This document shows positions 21,620 through 32,107 of a stretch of DNA of 64,000 nt, piece by piece; position 1 is the first letter of the stretch; each line of letters begins with the position of its first letter. This stretch comes from Lumbricus rubellus (lineage: Eukaryota > Annelida > Clitellata > Crassiclitellata > Lumbricidae), in assembly GCA_945859605.1 (NCBI GenBank), contig OX243818.1, forward strand, positions 38,457,750 to 38,521,749, given 5' to 3'. The position numbers and the translations under genes are program-made. The notes beneath the pieces are model-generated. The model was given only the letters and a program-made list of their open reading frames with translations. It had not been told where the DNA came from and did no database searches.

Positions 21620-21907
21620 ATTTCTATGAAAAGAATAAGACGAGGGCTGCAATCATAAGAAAAAACCAAGATTATCTGTTGTGGAATATTCAACCGAATG
21701 ATGAGTTCATTGATTCGTTATTTTCATTCGGATGTATAACGGAAGAACAGCGACAATTCATTCAATGTCAACTTTCAGAACGAGATAAGAACGCCGAACT
21801 CTTGTTCGCCATGAGACCATTCAACGCGAGAAAGTATTCAAATTTCGTCAAGTGTCTTCGAATAACCGACCAAAGTTCGTTAGCAAGAATCGTTAAAGAT
21901 GGAGGAG
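21620..21907 (+). CDS. CARD exon, gene copy 2
   Basis: The acceptor is GCTATTTTCAG (ends 21619) and the donor is GGAG|GTAGGC (GT at 21908). The exon is symmetric phase 1, 96 codons. It encodes a CARD helix bundle: AAIIRKNQDYLLWNI, FIDSLFSFGCITEEQRQFI, NAELLFAM and YSNFVKCLRITDQSSLARIV. It aligns with the copy 1 CARD over its whole length and keeps the ITxxQRQxIQ helix and the FVKCLR helix, so the fold is under constraint while surface positions differ. It sits between the F-box-like exon and the TRADD-N-like exon. Bases after 21907 continue open for about 16 codons into TAGGCCTA repeats and are taken as intron. Confidence 0.8.
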
Positions 21908-22316
21908 GTAGGCCTAGGCCCTACGCAGAACTTTATCCAAATGTAAAATGCATGTAGGCCTAAGTCTATAGGCCTAGGCTAAGCTACTACTGAACACAAC
22001 GATCATAATGTGACTTCTGGGTAATTCCGAATAACCATTTACGCCCTGTTGTGCTTACTGCTTAGTGTTGTTGTAGCCTACTTATTATAACCTAAATTTT
22101 AAACATAGGCCTACATGTAGGATAGGCTAATAGCTTAGATAACATGCAGGTAGGTTTTATGATCCCATGCAGGTACGTTGCAAGTATGTTCCATTAGGAT
22201 CGAGTAGCCTAGATTAGGCTATAGCAGGATGTTCTTGCGATTACCCGTGTTTTAAAAGTAGCCTACATGTAGAGTTACAAAGTCAGTTTAATTTATTTGG
22301 TTTGATACAAGACATC

Positions 22317-22824
22317 TGGTCATGTCATGTCATTCCGCCATCGTCGCTCTGCGACGGTTGGCTGCACGAATGGATGAGCATCTTCCACAGTTGTCTATCT
22401 CCTGCCATGTTCATTAGTCTCCTCCCCGAAAGTCCAGTCCATTTCAAGATGTTGTCTATCCATGCCGTTCTAGGTCTTCCTCTACTTCTTTTCCCCTCCA
22501 TCAATCCCGTCATCAGGCTGTTTTCTATGCTGTCCTTTTGTTGTCTCATGACGTGTCCGAAGTATCGCAACTTTCTTGTTTTTACGTGGGTCAACAGCTC
22601 CTGCTTTGTTCCTGCTTTGGTGTAGGCCTACACCAGGTCCTCTTCGTTGGTCAACTCTTTTGTCCATGGGATTCTTAGTATCTAAGACATCTAGTGGACA
22701 TTGTAATTCTACTCAAACCATTATGTATAGTGGCTCATATTCCTTTGTCGACTGTTGTCCCATTACAATTACCCACACAAGTTCATAACATATTATATTT
22801 AGATGTTTCGAGTTTTAATTTTAG
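22317..22824 (-). mobile_element. 5'-truncated LINE insertion with 25-bp target duplication
   Basis: Flanked by a direct repeat of 25 bp beginning TTTATTTGGTTTGATACAAG at 22292-22316 and 22825-22849. The minus strand encodes the C-terminus of a non-LTR ORF2 (HVKTRKLRYFGHVMRQQ, GKRSRGRPRTAWIDNI, GDRQLWKML), with frameshifts upstream. The YFGHVMR...RGRPRxxW signature is common at the end of LINE polyproteins. Its 3' end has a short ATGAC repeat tail. It lies in the intron before the TRADD-N-like exon of copy 2. Confidence 0.85.
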
Positions 22825-23029
22825 TTTATTTGGTTTGATACAAGACATCCACTAACACCATAATAGACTAAGTAGCTAATAGTCATGCGATAGTTTATCC
22901 CTATTTTATGCATGTAGGCTAAGAGTAGCCTAATCCATGAAAGACTCGCGCATGATATTATGAAGCTGAATAATATCCACTAAGGTTTTAAATAACCAAT
23001 AATTATTGCAACTGTCGTAATTAAACTTA

Positions 23030-23160
23030 ACCTACAGAATAATCATAATCGTAATCGTAAACTCCTGATTTCTAAAGCGCCTCTAGAAAGCCAAGCGCGG
23101 GGCACCGGCTTATTCACGACCGCTGCGCTGAGTCAAAAGGGTTATCCGTAAGAGTAGTCC
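23030..23160. mobile_element. L2-tail-like repeat fragment
   Basis: Short segment with AAGCGCCTCTAGAAAGCC and GCGCGGGGCACC, preceded by AATCATAATCGTAATCG. It resembles the hairpin region of L2-type tails. Very decayed. Confidence 0.35.
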
Positions 23161-23237
23161 ATGGTGGTCCGGGTCGAGTTTGCTTACACCGACAAAAACA
23201 ATCAGGTTAATAATAGTGCAATGTTTTGCGTTTTTAG

Positions 23238-23573
23238 TAGTCATTAAAGTCAAAGTCAAAAATTGCGATAGAACAATGGACTCAAGGTTACTTCATCGAA
23301 GAGCCAATCAAAACAGGACCAAACCAATGTCATATCGAACTCATCAACTCATCGATCAACTAATGGAAGATGGAATCGAAATTCTCAACTCTCAATTAGA
23401 CAAGGAGACTGTGATCGTTTGGATCTGGTGTCACTCACAAGCGGCTCTTGAAAATCTTCAGAGGCTGTACGAATCGAATCAACTGACAGAGGCGGTGACT
23501 GGTCTGGCAAATACTTATGAAATCAGCCAATCAAAAGTGATCATTGATCGAAGTCAATTCAGGAAATCAGTTG
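23238..23573 (+). CDS. TRADD-N-like exon, gene copy 2, with a GC donor
   Basis: The acceptor is GCGTTTTTAG (ends 23237), phase 1. The start was fixed by aligning VIKVKVKNCDR with VIKVQLQSRVAKC of copy 1. The core reads KETVIVWIWCHSQAALENL then QRLYESNQLTEAV, and it ends with SKVIIDRSQFRKSVG. At the position where copy 1 has CAGTTG|GTGAGT, this copy has CAGTTG|GCAAGT, so the intron is predicted to be a GC-AG intron. If the site were unused, the frame would run on to a stop at 23620 and the propeller would be lost. Phase (1) and length (112 codons) match copy 1. Function as for copy 1: an adaptor-like domain, assigned by pattern. Confidence 0.65.
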
Positions 23574-24331
23574 GCAAGTTCAGAACTAAATTAGTGACTC
23601 AGACAGAGACTCTGTTGTAGAGAAAACCCAGGGTATTGGCTTGAATGGGTGCATAATTATTATTTTGCACGCCATGCAACTTAAACTTTATGCAATTTGT
23701 GGTGAAAGTGAAACAATGGCTTGAACAGAAACCAAGAGGTGGGACTAGAGGAAATCCATTCAAACAGAAAGAGAAAGAGGCAGATATTGCGTGAAATGGG
23801 GTTTCACTGTGATTGAAAATCAGAATATCAAGTGGAAAAAGAATTTAATTTGACAATCAGAAATCGATGGCAGTGGCAGTTAGCTTAAAACTCGACTGAG
23901 TAGGTCTAGGTGAAATGGTGGAGAAATCTAAAAGCAGATTTAAAACAATGAAAATATTTATATTTCTAAGATGGTGACAGTGATAGTCCAGGAGTATCAG
24001 TTTTATCCTGGAATAAGTAATAACTAATAGTAAAATGAACTTTACTCCACAAGTGTATAGATATTAAATGAATATGAAGTCAAATACCAATAATTAAGTC
24101 TCTTTCAGTTTTAGCCATGTTGAATTATTGTACGAGTAGGCCTGATCAGATGCATTAGCCTATAATCCGAATTATGTATAAAAATTAAAAATCAAAAATA
24201 AAGAAGCTACCTAGCAAACTCTATCACAGACGCAGTTAAAAAATGAAATAATTAAAAATAAATGATGACAATATTATTTACACTTTCCCAATAACTTGAA
24301 TAATGATGGTAGGCTATTGTTTTTACTTTAG

Positions 24332-25293
24332 TCATGTGTCCAAAAATCATCGACTTCAATAAGACACTCGACATGATTCCTGATGTTGTACATGGAGTGA
24401 CTAAACTGCGAAATGAAATCTACGTCCTGGGTCCACACCGTATTTCTGTCTTCGAGAATCAAAATCCATTTCGTCATCAGAGGGATATCTGTATAAGAAT
24501 GGAGTCTCCCACGGACATTGTATCTAGTGAGACGGAAAATTGCCTCTACGTCAGCGACTCGTGGTCAAGACTCTGGAAGATTACAAGAGGACCAGATGAC
24601 CAACATAGAGTCATCGAATGTCTTAAAAGAAATAAAAATCCACTGACAATGTCAGTGTCCGCTAATGGTCAGCTATTGATTATGGGTTTCTCACGAAACA
24701 AAGCGACCATCTACGGAAAAAACGTGAAATTTGTTCGATCCATTAATTTACCAATAAACATCGAATTCCCTCGTCATGCGGTGGAAACATCCACTGGGAA
24801 TTACATAATTCTTTACCATTGGAGGGCGGAAGAGGGAAAGGGTGGGCCAAGTTGGACAGATTGGATATGGAAATACGATATATTTGAATTGAGCAGAGAC
24901 GGGAAAAAGGTTATCCGTCGTTTTATGCCATCAAATAAACAGCAAACTCTAGAAAGACCCGAACATCTGTCTATCGATTCGGACGATCGTGTGTTCGTAG
25001 CTGACTGTGGCAATGGTCGAGTCATTCTCTTGGGTTCCGATCTCAAATGGAATCGAATTCTTTGTCCAACGAAAGCCGCAGAAGATGAAAGGCTGATCGT
25101 AGCTCCGTATAGACTTTGTTACGACGAGAGAAATAAACAGCTGATCGTCGGAGGCCAATATGGCGGCTTGAAAGATGTAGTTCACGTTTTCAATTTTGCA
25201 TTGGGACAACAGATTCGAAATGTCCAACGAAACAAAAGGTTGAAGAAGAGAATATCTCAAGACCATCAGGATTGCGTTGCGAGGGAAAAATAA
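24332..25293 (+). CDS. NHL-type beta-propeller terminal exon, gene copy 2
   Basis: The acceptor is TTTTTACTTTAG (ends 24331), phase 1, and the exon is open to a TAA at 25291. Blade motifs are clearer than in copy 1: HGVTKLRNEIYVLGPHRISV, PTDIVSSETENCLYVSD, PLTMSVSANGQLLIMG, HAVETSTGNYIIL, and PEHLSIDSDDRVFVADCGN leading into GRVILLGSDLKWNRIL. The last blade is RLCYDERNKQLIVGG. The DDRVFVADCGNGRV stretch is the most typical NHL-repeat signature. A basic tail (NVQRNKRLKKR) follows the last blade. The acidic insert of copy 1 is absent. With the exons from 13937 onward the model gives 630 residues, N-terminus still missing. No clear AATAAA signal was found close downstream. Confidence 0.82.
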
Positions 25294-27036
25294 TGAATTT
25301 ATACACTTTGAATCGAAAATGAAATTGATTTTAAGAGAATTGTAACATGTAGGTTAGACCTAGTCGTTATATTTAAGCAACTGAACTGGTGTCTTCATAT
25401 TGAAGTCGGATTATTGATTAATGACAATTTCTACGGTTTCGCAGCGATATGCCTAAACCGTAAACGATTAGGCTATGTTTAATTAAACGACAATTAGGCT
25501 ATAGGCCTATAGGCCAACACTTTGTCGTAGGCCTAACTGTTTTTGCGGTGGTCGATTAGCGGTTTGGTTAAGACAATCCTATCAATGTTTACTTGAAATT
25601 TAGAGGCGAAACCAACCAGACTTGATTAGCAAACGTGACGTCAATAATCCGCTGCAGATAGGCAATGGCAAGCTTGCAAACTAACTACCGAAACCTATCG
25701 TAAAGTGTAGGGATATAGGCTATTCTGTGGTTTAAACAGCCACTAGTGGCCTATGCCTTATCACAATTTAATAACCTAAACTACGGTTTAACCGATTACA
25801 AAGTGTAGCATTGTAATCTCTGTGTGTATAGGCCTACAAATTGACATTCAATCCGCATTGATTAGTTACGATTAGTTTGCAATGATTGAGCTTATTGCAC
25901 GATTATATTATAATTAGACCTAAATCCAAGCATGTAGGCCTAGCCTAATGTTGCAAAGCGATATTCTATAGCTAAACGCACGACCCTAGCTTATTGGCAA
26001 ACGTTGTTGGCTAGCAAAGCAAGCAAAACCTAGTAGCCTATTTGTGTGAAATAGCTAATAATAGGGCCTATTGCTGAACATAATTATTCTCTTTGGTCAA
26101 AGTCCTATATAGTAACACCATGCTGACGTTTGAGCCCTTCAAAAACACTTAGCCTAAGTGGAATATTTTGTGTATTAAATATACTGGGATGAAGATTTTT
26201 ATATAGTTACAAAAAGCAGACTCAATTTCCGCAAGTAGCCACCATAATTCGTTTGAAAAACATTCTTATCGATCGTGGTTTGGTGCTACCAGGTATTATA
26301 GAGGTCCTCTGATTTCTCCCACATTGGCGCTATATGAAGATACGAATACAACTTGGTTTAGTCAATAATAATAATATATTATATGTAGGTTAGGTTATAA
26401 TCAAGCAAATCATGAAATGATAAATTGATAATAAAAACAGTAACAGTTCAGAATACAAAGTCATGTTTATCCTGATTACACGTTTGTCCCTCCGAATGAA
26501 AAACATAACTTTCGCACCTAATGGAATCAGATTTAGCTAACACACTAATTTGTACCTTAGAAAATCACGAATGCATATTGCATAATACAACATCAAACAC
26601 GAAGTACAGCACAACACTAGTTCTAAAAACTACTCAAAATGACGACACACAGCAGCACACTTTTCACGTCATCTAGTTCTGAGGAAGTGTTGCTGTTTCT
26701 GTAGGTAACTCACGACGTGATACTAGTTTTCAAAGAGTGAAACAGCAACAGAATGCGACAGCCTATATATACTTTACTCCGTTTTCATGTTGATATTCAG
26801 CAATTTGCAGTTTTTCAAGTTGTTTGACACTAATGTGTCACTATAGCTGCTTGACACAGGCCACACTTAGATCTCTAGAGGACCTTGAAAAAACCCAATC
26901 ACTAGAATGCTTGACTCCAACAATTTTTTTAATTAAAGTATCCGGCATCAGCATGTGTATCAGTACGGCAGCAGCACATCTCGGTAACATAGTCACAAAC
27001 AGTTTTCTTAAATTTCCTCAATGTCTAACTACACAA
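25294..27036. other. Intergenic region, no gene seen
   Basis: AT-rich with many TAGGCCTA/GTAGGCC palindromes (for example 25499-25540 and 25935-25950). Bases from about 26963 onward match the start of block B at 41359 and so mark the left edge of the duplicated zinc-finger block. Confidence 0.55.
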
Positions 27037-30000
27037 TTATTGCGGATTAGCGTAGTTCAATAAATAATTCGTTAGTTGAAGAAAGTGATGGCTAGAACAA
27101 TGCTCCAGAAATTCCTTCTCAATTTCAAACATTTCACCACATATTCCACATCCAAAAGGTATTTCCAGAAGCGGTGGTTCGATTTTTTTAACACACAGAG
27201 ATTCTTCAAGACTCATAATTGCAAGAGGATTTTCTTCTTCATTGCAACCAGGCTGCACGTTCAAAGATTCACAAGGTTTATCAACAACGTCTGTACCATC
27301 CAATGTTATGCATCCAACAGATACATCAGCGTTTGATTCACTTTCCACTTTAGCATCTTTTGGTTGTCTTGTTATTTGGAGTTTTGACTGTGTGGTTGCA
27401 GAACTGTCCTTGCAATTAGGTTCACTGCTGAATAGCTGTTCACTTGGATGAGATGTTTTGTGTGTCTTTAGACTTCTAAGTCGTGCAAATCCTGTATTGC
27501 ATATTTCGCAAATGTATGGTTTCTCTCCGGTATGGATTCTCACATGTCTTTTCAGACCATCAATTCTAGCAAATATTTTCTGACATGACTGACATTTGTA
27601 TGGTTGTTCCTCATTGTAAGATCTGTGTATTTCAGGATGACTGCATTCGACAAATCCTTTCGGACACAACTTACATGTGAAGGGTCTTTCCTTGGTGTGG
27701 ATGATCATGTGTGATTTTAAATATTTACTCTTAGCAAATGATTTATGGCATAACTGACATTTGTATGGTTTCTCTGCAGTGTGAATTTTCATGTGAGTTC
27801 TCAGTGACAGATCTTCTATAAATGATTTCTGGCACAAGAAGCATTTGAATGGTGATTCTTCAGAGTGTATTCTCACATGCCATTTCAGTTTGATGCTATG
27901 GTCAAATGATTTCTGACATAACTGACATTTGTATGGTTTCTCTCTAGAATGGGCTCTTTCGTGTCTCTTTAGCTCATTACTATAAATAAATGATTTCTGA
28001 CATAACTGACATGTATGTGGTTTTTCTCCAGTGTGAGTTCGCATATGACACCTTAGAGTACCAATATGAGTATATGATTTCTGACACAACTGGCATCTGT
28101 ACGGTTTCTCTCTACTGTGTGTTCTCATGTGTGTTCTCAGTGCCCCAAATTCCTTAAATGACTTATGGCATAAAAGGCAGTTGTATGGTCTTTCTACAGT
28201 ATGCACCCTCATGTGCCTTTTTAGATTTGAGCCCTGGTGAAATGATTTCTGGCATAACTGACATCTGTATGGTTTCTCTCCAGAATGTGTCCTTATGTGG
28301 CTTTTCAGGTCACTACTGTGAGTAAATGACTTCTGGCAGAACTGACATTTGTATGGTTTCTCTCCAGAATGTGTCGTTATGTGGCTTTTCAGGTCACTAC
28401 TGTGAGTAAACGACTTCTGACATAACTTACATGTGTATGGTTTTTCTCCTGTATGAGTTCTCATATGACCCTTCAGAGCACCGTTTTGAGTAAATGACTT
28501 CTGACATATATCGCATGTGTATGGTTTCTCTCCAGTATGAATTCTCATGTGTGTTTTCACAGATTTACCTTCAGTAAATGATTTCTGACACAAAAGGCAT
28601 TTGAATGGCGATTCTCCAGTATGTTGTCTCAAATGCGTTTTGAGATTGGTGCTTTTGTGAAATGATTTAAGACAAAACTGACATTTATATGGTTTTTCTC
28701 CTGTATGGGTTATCATGTGTCTTTTCAGACCACTACATCGAGCAAATGACTTCTGACATAACTCACATGTGTATGGCTTTTCTCCTGTATGGATTACCAT
28801 GTGCGTTTTAAGGCGACCGCCGCTAAAAAACGATTTCAGACATAACGAACAGTTGAATGGCTTCTCTCCAGTATGGGTTCTCGTGTGTATTTTCAGTTGA
28901 GAACCAACGCAAAATGCTTTCTCACAAAACTGGCATTTGTATGGTTTTTCTCCAGTATGTATTCTGATATGCACTTTCAGACTACTGCCTTGGTCAAATG
29001 ACTTCTTACATACTTGACATTTGTATGGTTTCTCTCTAGCTCCAGTATGAGTTCTTATATGTCTTTTCAGGCCACTTTTTTGAGCAAATGATTTCTGACA
29101 TAACTCACATGTGTAAAGTTTTTCTCCTGTATGAGTTCTCATATGACCTTTTAGAGTACCGCTTTGGGCAAATGACTTCTGACATAAGTCGCACCTGAAT
29201 AATTTTTCTCCAGTATGAATTCTCATGTGAATTTTCAGGGATTGACCTTCTGTAAATGATTTCTGACACAATTGGCAATTGAATAATGATTCTCCGGTAT
29301 GTTTTCTCATATGCCTTTTGAGATTGGTGCTTTCGTGATATGATTTCTGGCAAAACTGACATTTGTATGGTTTCTCTCCAGAATGAGTTCTTATATGTCT
29401 TTTCAGGTCACTAATATTGGTAAATGATTTCTGGCATAACTCACATGTGTATGGTTTTTCTCCTGTATGTGTTCTCACATGACACTTTAGAGAACAAATT
29501 TGAGCAAATGATTTTTCGCATAACTGACATCTGTATGGTTTCTCTCCATTATGGATTCTCATGTGTGTTCCAAGAGCACTGCTGCTGACAAATGATTTTT
29601 GACATAACTGACATGTGTGAGGATTCTCCCCAGTATGGGTTCTCATGTGAGTTTTCAGTTGGCTATTCTCAGGAAATGATTTCTGACATAACTGACATTT
29701 GTATGGTTTCTCTCCAGAATGGGATCTTAAATGTCTTTTCAGATTACAACTTAGAGTAAATGATTTATGACATAGCTGACATTTGTTTCGATATTGTCCT
29801 GTATGAGTTCTCATATGATACTTTAGAGTGTTAATTACAGTAAATGACTTCTGACATAACAAACAACTGTATGGTTTCTTTCCACTATGCGTTGTCATGT
29901 GTGCCTTTAGTGCCGAACAATATGCAAATGATTTCTGACATAACAGGCAATTGTATGGCTTTTCTCCAGAATGCATTCTCGTGTGCACTTTCAAACAGGT

Positions 30001-30150
30001 GCTGTCACTATATGACTTCTCACATAATTGACATTTGTATGGTTTCTCTCCAGTATGGGTTCTCATGTGCACTTTCAAAGAGGTGCTGCCACTATATGAT
30101 TTCTCACATAATTGACATTTGTATGGTTTCTCTCCAGTATGGGTTTTCAT
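27037..30150 (-). CDS. Poly-C2H2 zinc-finger protein A, 3' part (33 fingers)
   Basis: A 1037-codon frame with 32 tandem C2H2 fingers of the CX2CX12HX3H type, joined by TGEKPYKC linkers, then an acidic/Ser-rich tail and a divergent last finger (FGCGICGEMFEIEKEFLEHC). The finger near residue 830 (CKLCPKGFVECSHPEIHRSY) is shortened and probably non-binding. Arrays of this kind usually bind DNA as nuclear transcription regulators (family knowledge); the target is unknown. The upstream part of the same array lies in another frame (30104-32107). The two are separated only by a 4-bp insertion at about 30150, so they were once one gene of 56 fingers. The first Met here may be an internal codon rather than a start. 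Confidence 0.85.
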   Translation of the reverse strand: MKTHTGEKPYKCQLCEKSYSGSTSLKVHMRTHTGEKPYKCQLCEKSYSDSTCLKVHTRMHSGEKPYNCLLCQKSFAYCSALKAHMTTHSGKKPYSCLLCQKSFTVINTLKYHMRTHTGQYRNKCQLCHKSFTLSCNLKRHLRSHSGEKPYKCQLCQKSFPENSQLKTHMRTHTGENPHTCQLCQKSFVSSSALGTHMRIHNGEKPYRCQLCEKSFAQICSLKCHVRTHTGEKPYTCELCQKSFTNISDLKRHIRTHSGEKPYKCQFCQKSYHESTNLKRHMRKHTGESLFNCQLCQKSFTEGQSLKIHMRIHTGEKLFRCDLCQKSFAQSGTLKGHMRTHTGEKLYTCELCQKSFAQKSGLKRHIRTHTGAREKPYKCQVCKKSFDQGSSLKVHIRIHTGEKPYKCQFCEKAFCVGSQLKIHTRTHTGEKPFNCSLCLKSFFSGGRLKTHMVIHTGEKPYTCELCQKSFARCSGLKRHMITHTGEKPYKCQFCLKSFHKSTNLKTHLRQHTGESPFKCLLCQKSFTEGKSVKTHMRIHTGEKPYTCDICQKSFTQNGALKGHMRTHTGEKPYTCKLCQKSFTHSSDLKSHITTHSGEKPYKCQFCQKSFTHSSDLKSHIRTHSGEKPYRCQLCQKSFHQGSNLKRHMRVHTVERPYNCLLCHKSFKEFGALRTHMRTHSREKPYRCQLCQKSYTHIGTLRCHMRTHTGEKPHTCQLCQKSFIYSNELKRHERAHSREKPYKCQLCQKSFDHSIKLKWHVRIHSEESPFKCFLCQKSFIEDLSLRTHMKIHTAEKPYKCQLCHKSFAKSKYLKSHMIIHTKERPFTCKLCPKGFVECSHPEIHRSYNEEQPYKCQSCQKIFARIDGLKRHVRIHTGEKPYICEICNTGFARLRSLKTHKTSHPSEQLFSSEPNCKDSSATTQSKLQITRQPKDAKVESESNADVSVGCITLDGTDVVDKPCESLNVQPGCNEEENPLAIMSLEESLCVKKIEPPLLEIPFGCGICGEMFEIEKEFLEHCSSHHFLQLTNYLLNYANPQ

Positions 30151-32107
30151 AATTATGTCTTTTCAGATCACCACTTCGAATAAATGATTTCTGACATAAC
30201 TGACATTTGTAATGTTTCTCTCCAGTATGGATTTCCATGTGTGCTGTAAGGTGACTGCCAGTGACAAATGATTTCTGACAAAACGGACATATGTATGGCT
30301 TCTCTGCAGCATGGTTGGTCATATGTATTTTCAGTTGGCTACCATGACGAAATGATTTATGACATACTGAGCAATTGTATGGTTTCTCACCAGTGTGTAT
30401 TCTCATATGCGTTTTCAGATGTGTGCTTTCGTGAAATGATTTCTGGCATAACTGACATTTGTATGGTTTCTCTCCTGTGTGAATTCTCAAATGTTTTTTC
30501 AGGTCACTACAACGAGTAAACGATTTCTGACATAACTCACATGTGTATGGTTTTTCTCCTGTATGTGTTCTCACATGACACTTTAGAGCACCAATTTGAG
30601 TAAATGATTTCTGACATAACTGACATCTGTATGGTTTCTCTCCATTATGGATTCTCGTGTGTGTTACAAGAGCACTGCTACTCACAAATGATTTTTGACA
30701 TAACTGACATGTGTGAGTCTTTTCCCCGGTATGGGTTCTCATGTGAGTTTTCAGTTGGCTATTCTGAGGAAATGATTTCTGACATAACTGACATTTGTAT
30801 GGTTTCTCTCCAGAATGGGTTCTTAAATGTTTTTTCAGGTCACAACAATGAGTACCGGTAAATGATTTCTGACATATTTGACATTTGTTTGGATTCTCTC
30901 CAGTATGGGTTCTAATGTGTTTTTTCAGATCACTACTTCGAATAAATGATTTCTGACATAACTGACATTTGCATCTTTTCTCCCCAGTATGGATTTCCAT
31001 GTGTGCTCTAAGGTGACTGCCAGTGACAAATGCTTTCTGACAAAACGGACATATGTACGGCTTCTCCCCAGTATGGTTGGCCATATGTATTTTCAGTTGG
31101 CTACCGTGAGCAAATGATTTCTGACATAACAAGCAATTGTATGGCTTCTCTCCAGTATGTATTCTCATGTGAGACTTTAGAGATGTTCTTTCTGCAAATG
31201 ACTTCTCACATATCTCACATCTGTGCGATTTTTCTCCAGTGTGGGTTCTTATGTGTTTTTTAAGATCACCAGTTTGAATAAATGACTTTAGGCAATACTG
31301 ACATTTAAATGGTTTCTCTCCAGTATGGGTTCTCATATGACCCTTCAGAGCACCGTTTTGTGTAAATGACTTCTGACACAAGTGGCAGCTGAATGGTTTT
31401 TCTCCAGTATGTATTCTCATGTGCGTCTTCAGAGAGTAACTGTCACTATATGATTTCTCACATAATTGACATCTGTATGGCTTTTCTCCAGTATGGGTTC
31501 TCATGTGCAATGTCAAACGATTACCCCGAGAAAATGATTTATGACATAACTGACATTTGTGTAGTTTCTCTCCCGTATGGATTCTCGTGTGTATTCTATG
31601 GTCACCGACACTCACAAATGATTTCTGACAGACTTGACATTGGTATGGTTTCTCGCCAGTATGGGTTCGCATATGTATTTTCAATGCGCTAGGAGAAGGA
31701 ATTGATTTCTGACATAACATGCAACTGTATGCCTTGTATGGTGCTTCTCCCGTATGCTTTCTCATGTGTGTTTTCAGATTGGAGATTTCGGCAAATGATT
31801 TGTCACATAAGTGACATCTGTATGGTTTCTCTCCAGTATGGGTTGTCATATGTCTTTTCAGATGACAACTAAGAATAAATGATTTCTGACATAACTGACA
31901 TTTGCATGGCTTCTCTCCAGTGTGCCTTTTCATGTGTAGTTTCAAAATGCCACTGTCAGCAAATGATTTCCTACATAACTGACATTTGTATGGCTTCTCC
32001 CCAGTATGGGTTCTCATGTGTCTTTCCAGTTTGCTACCAAAAGGAAATGATTTCTGACATATCTGGCAACAGTGCGGTGTTTCTCCTGTATGTTTCCCCA
32101 TCTGCAT
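30104..32107 (-). CDS. Poly-C2H2 zinc-finger protein A, 5' part (23 fingers)
   Basis: A 667-codon frame with 22 complete fingers and a 23rd whose last histidine region is cut by a frameshift (normal to SGDLKRH, then a non-finger tail). Motifs and linkers match the 3' part. The first codons (MQMGKHTGE) are the end of another finger whose beginning lies upstream in a different frame (KETHLK near 32120), with a TGA nearby. The ATG at 32107 is therefore probably not the ancestral start, and the N-terminal region is eroding. No KRAB, BTB or SCAN domain is visible. Finger 5 has three extra residues (APYKAYSCMLC). Confidence 0.8.
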   Translation of the reverse strand: MQMGKHTGETPHCCQICQKSFPFGSKLERHMRTHTGEKPYKCQLCRKSFADSGILKLHMKRHTGEKPCKCQLCQKSFILSCHLKRHMTTHTGEKPYRCHLCDKSFAEISNLKTHMRKHTGEAPYKAYSCMLCQKSIPSPSALKIHMRTHTGEKPYQCQVCQKSFVSVGDHRIHTRIHTGEKLHKCQLCHKSFSRGNRLTLHMRTHTGEKPYRCQLCEKSYSDSYSLKTHMRIHTGEKPFSCHLCQKSFTQNGALKGHMRTHTGEKPFKCQYCLKSFIQTGDLKKHIRTHTGEKSHRCEICEKSFAERTSLKSHMRIHTGEKPYNCLLCQKSFAHGSQLKIHMANHTGEKPYICPFCQKAFVTGSHLRAHMEIHTGEKRCKCQLCQKSFIRSSDLKKHIRTHTGENPNKCQICQKSFTGTHCCDLKKHLRTHSGEKPYKCQLCQKSFPQNSQLKTHMRTHTGEKTHTCQLCQKSFVSSSALVTHTRIHNGEKPYRCQLCQKSFTQIGALKCHVRTHTGEKPYTCELCQKSFTRCSDLKKHLRIHTGEKPYKCQLCQKSFHESTHLKTHMRIHTGEKPYNCSVCHKSFRHGSQLKIHMTNHAAEKPYICPFCQKSFVTGSHLTAHMEIHTGEKHYKCQLCQKSFIRSGDLKRHNYENPYWRETIQMSIM

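Noticed and set aside
30144..30160. The 4-bp insertion as a restriction-site fill-in cloning scar
   Set aside because: Filling in an NdeI end (CATATG) would add 2 bp (CATATATG), not the observed AT-TA pattern.
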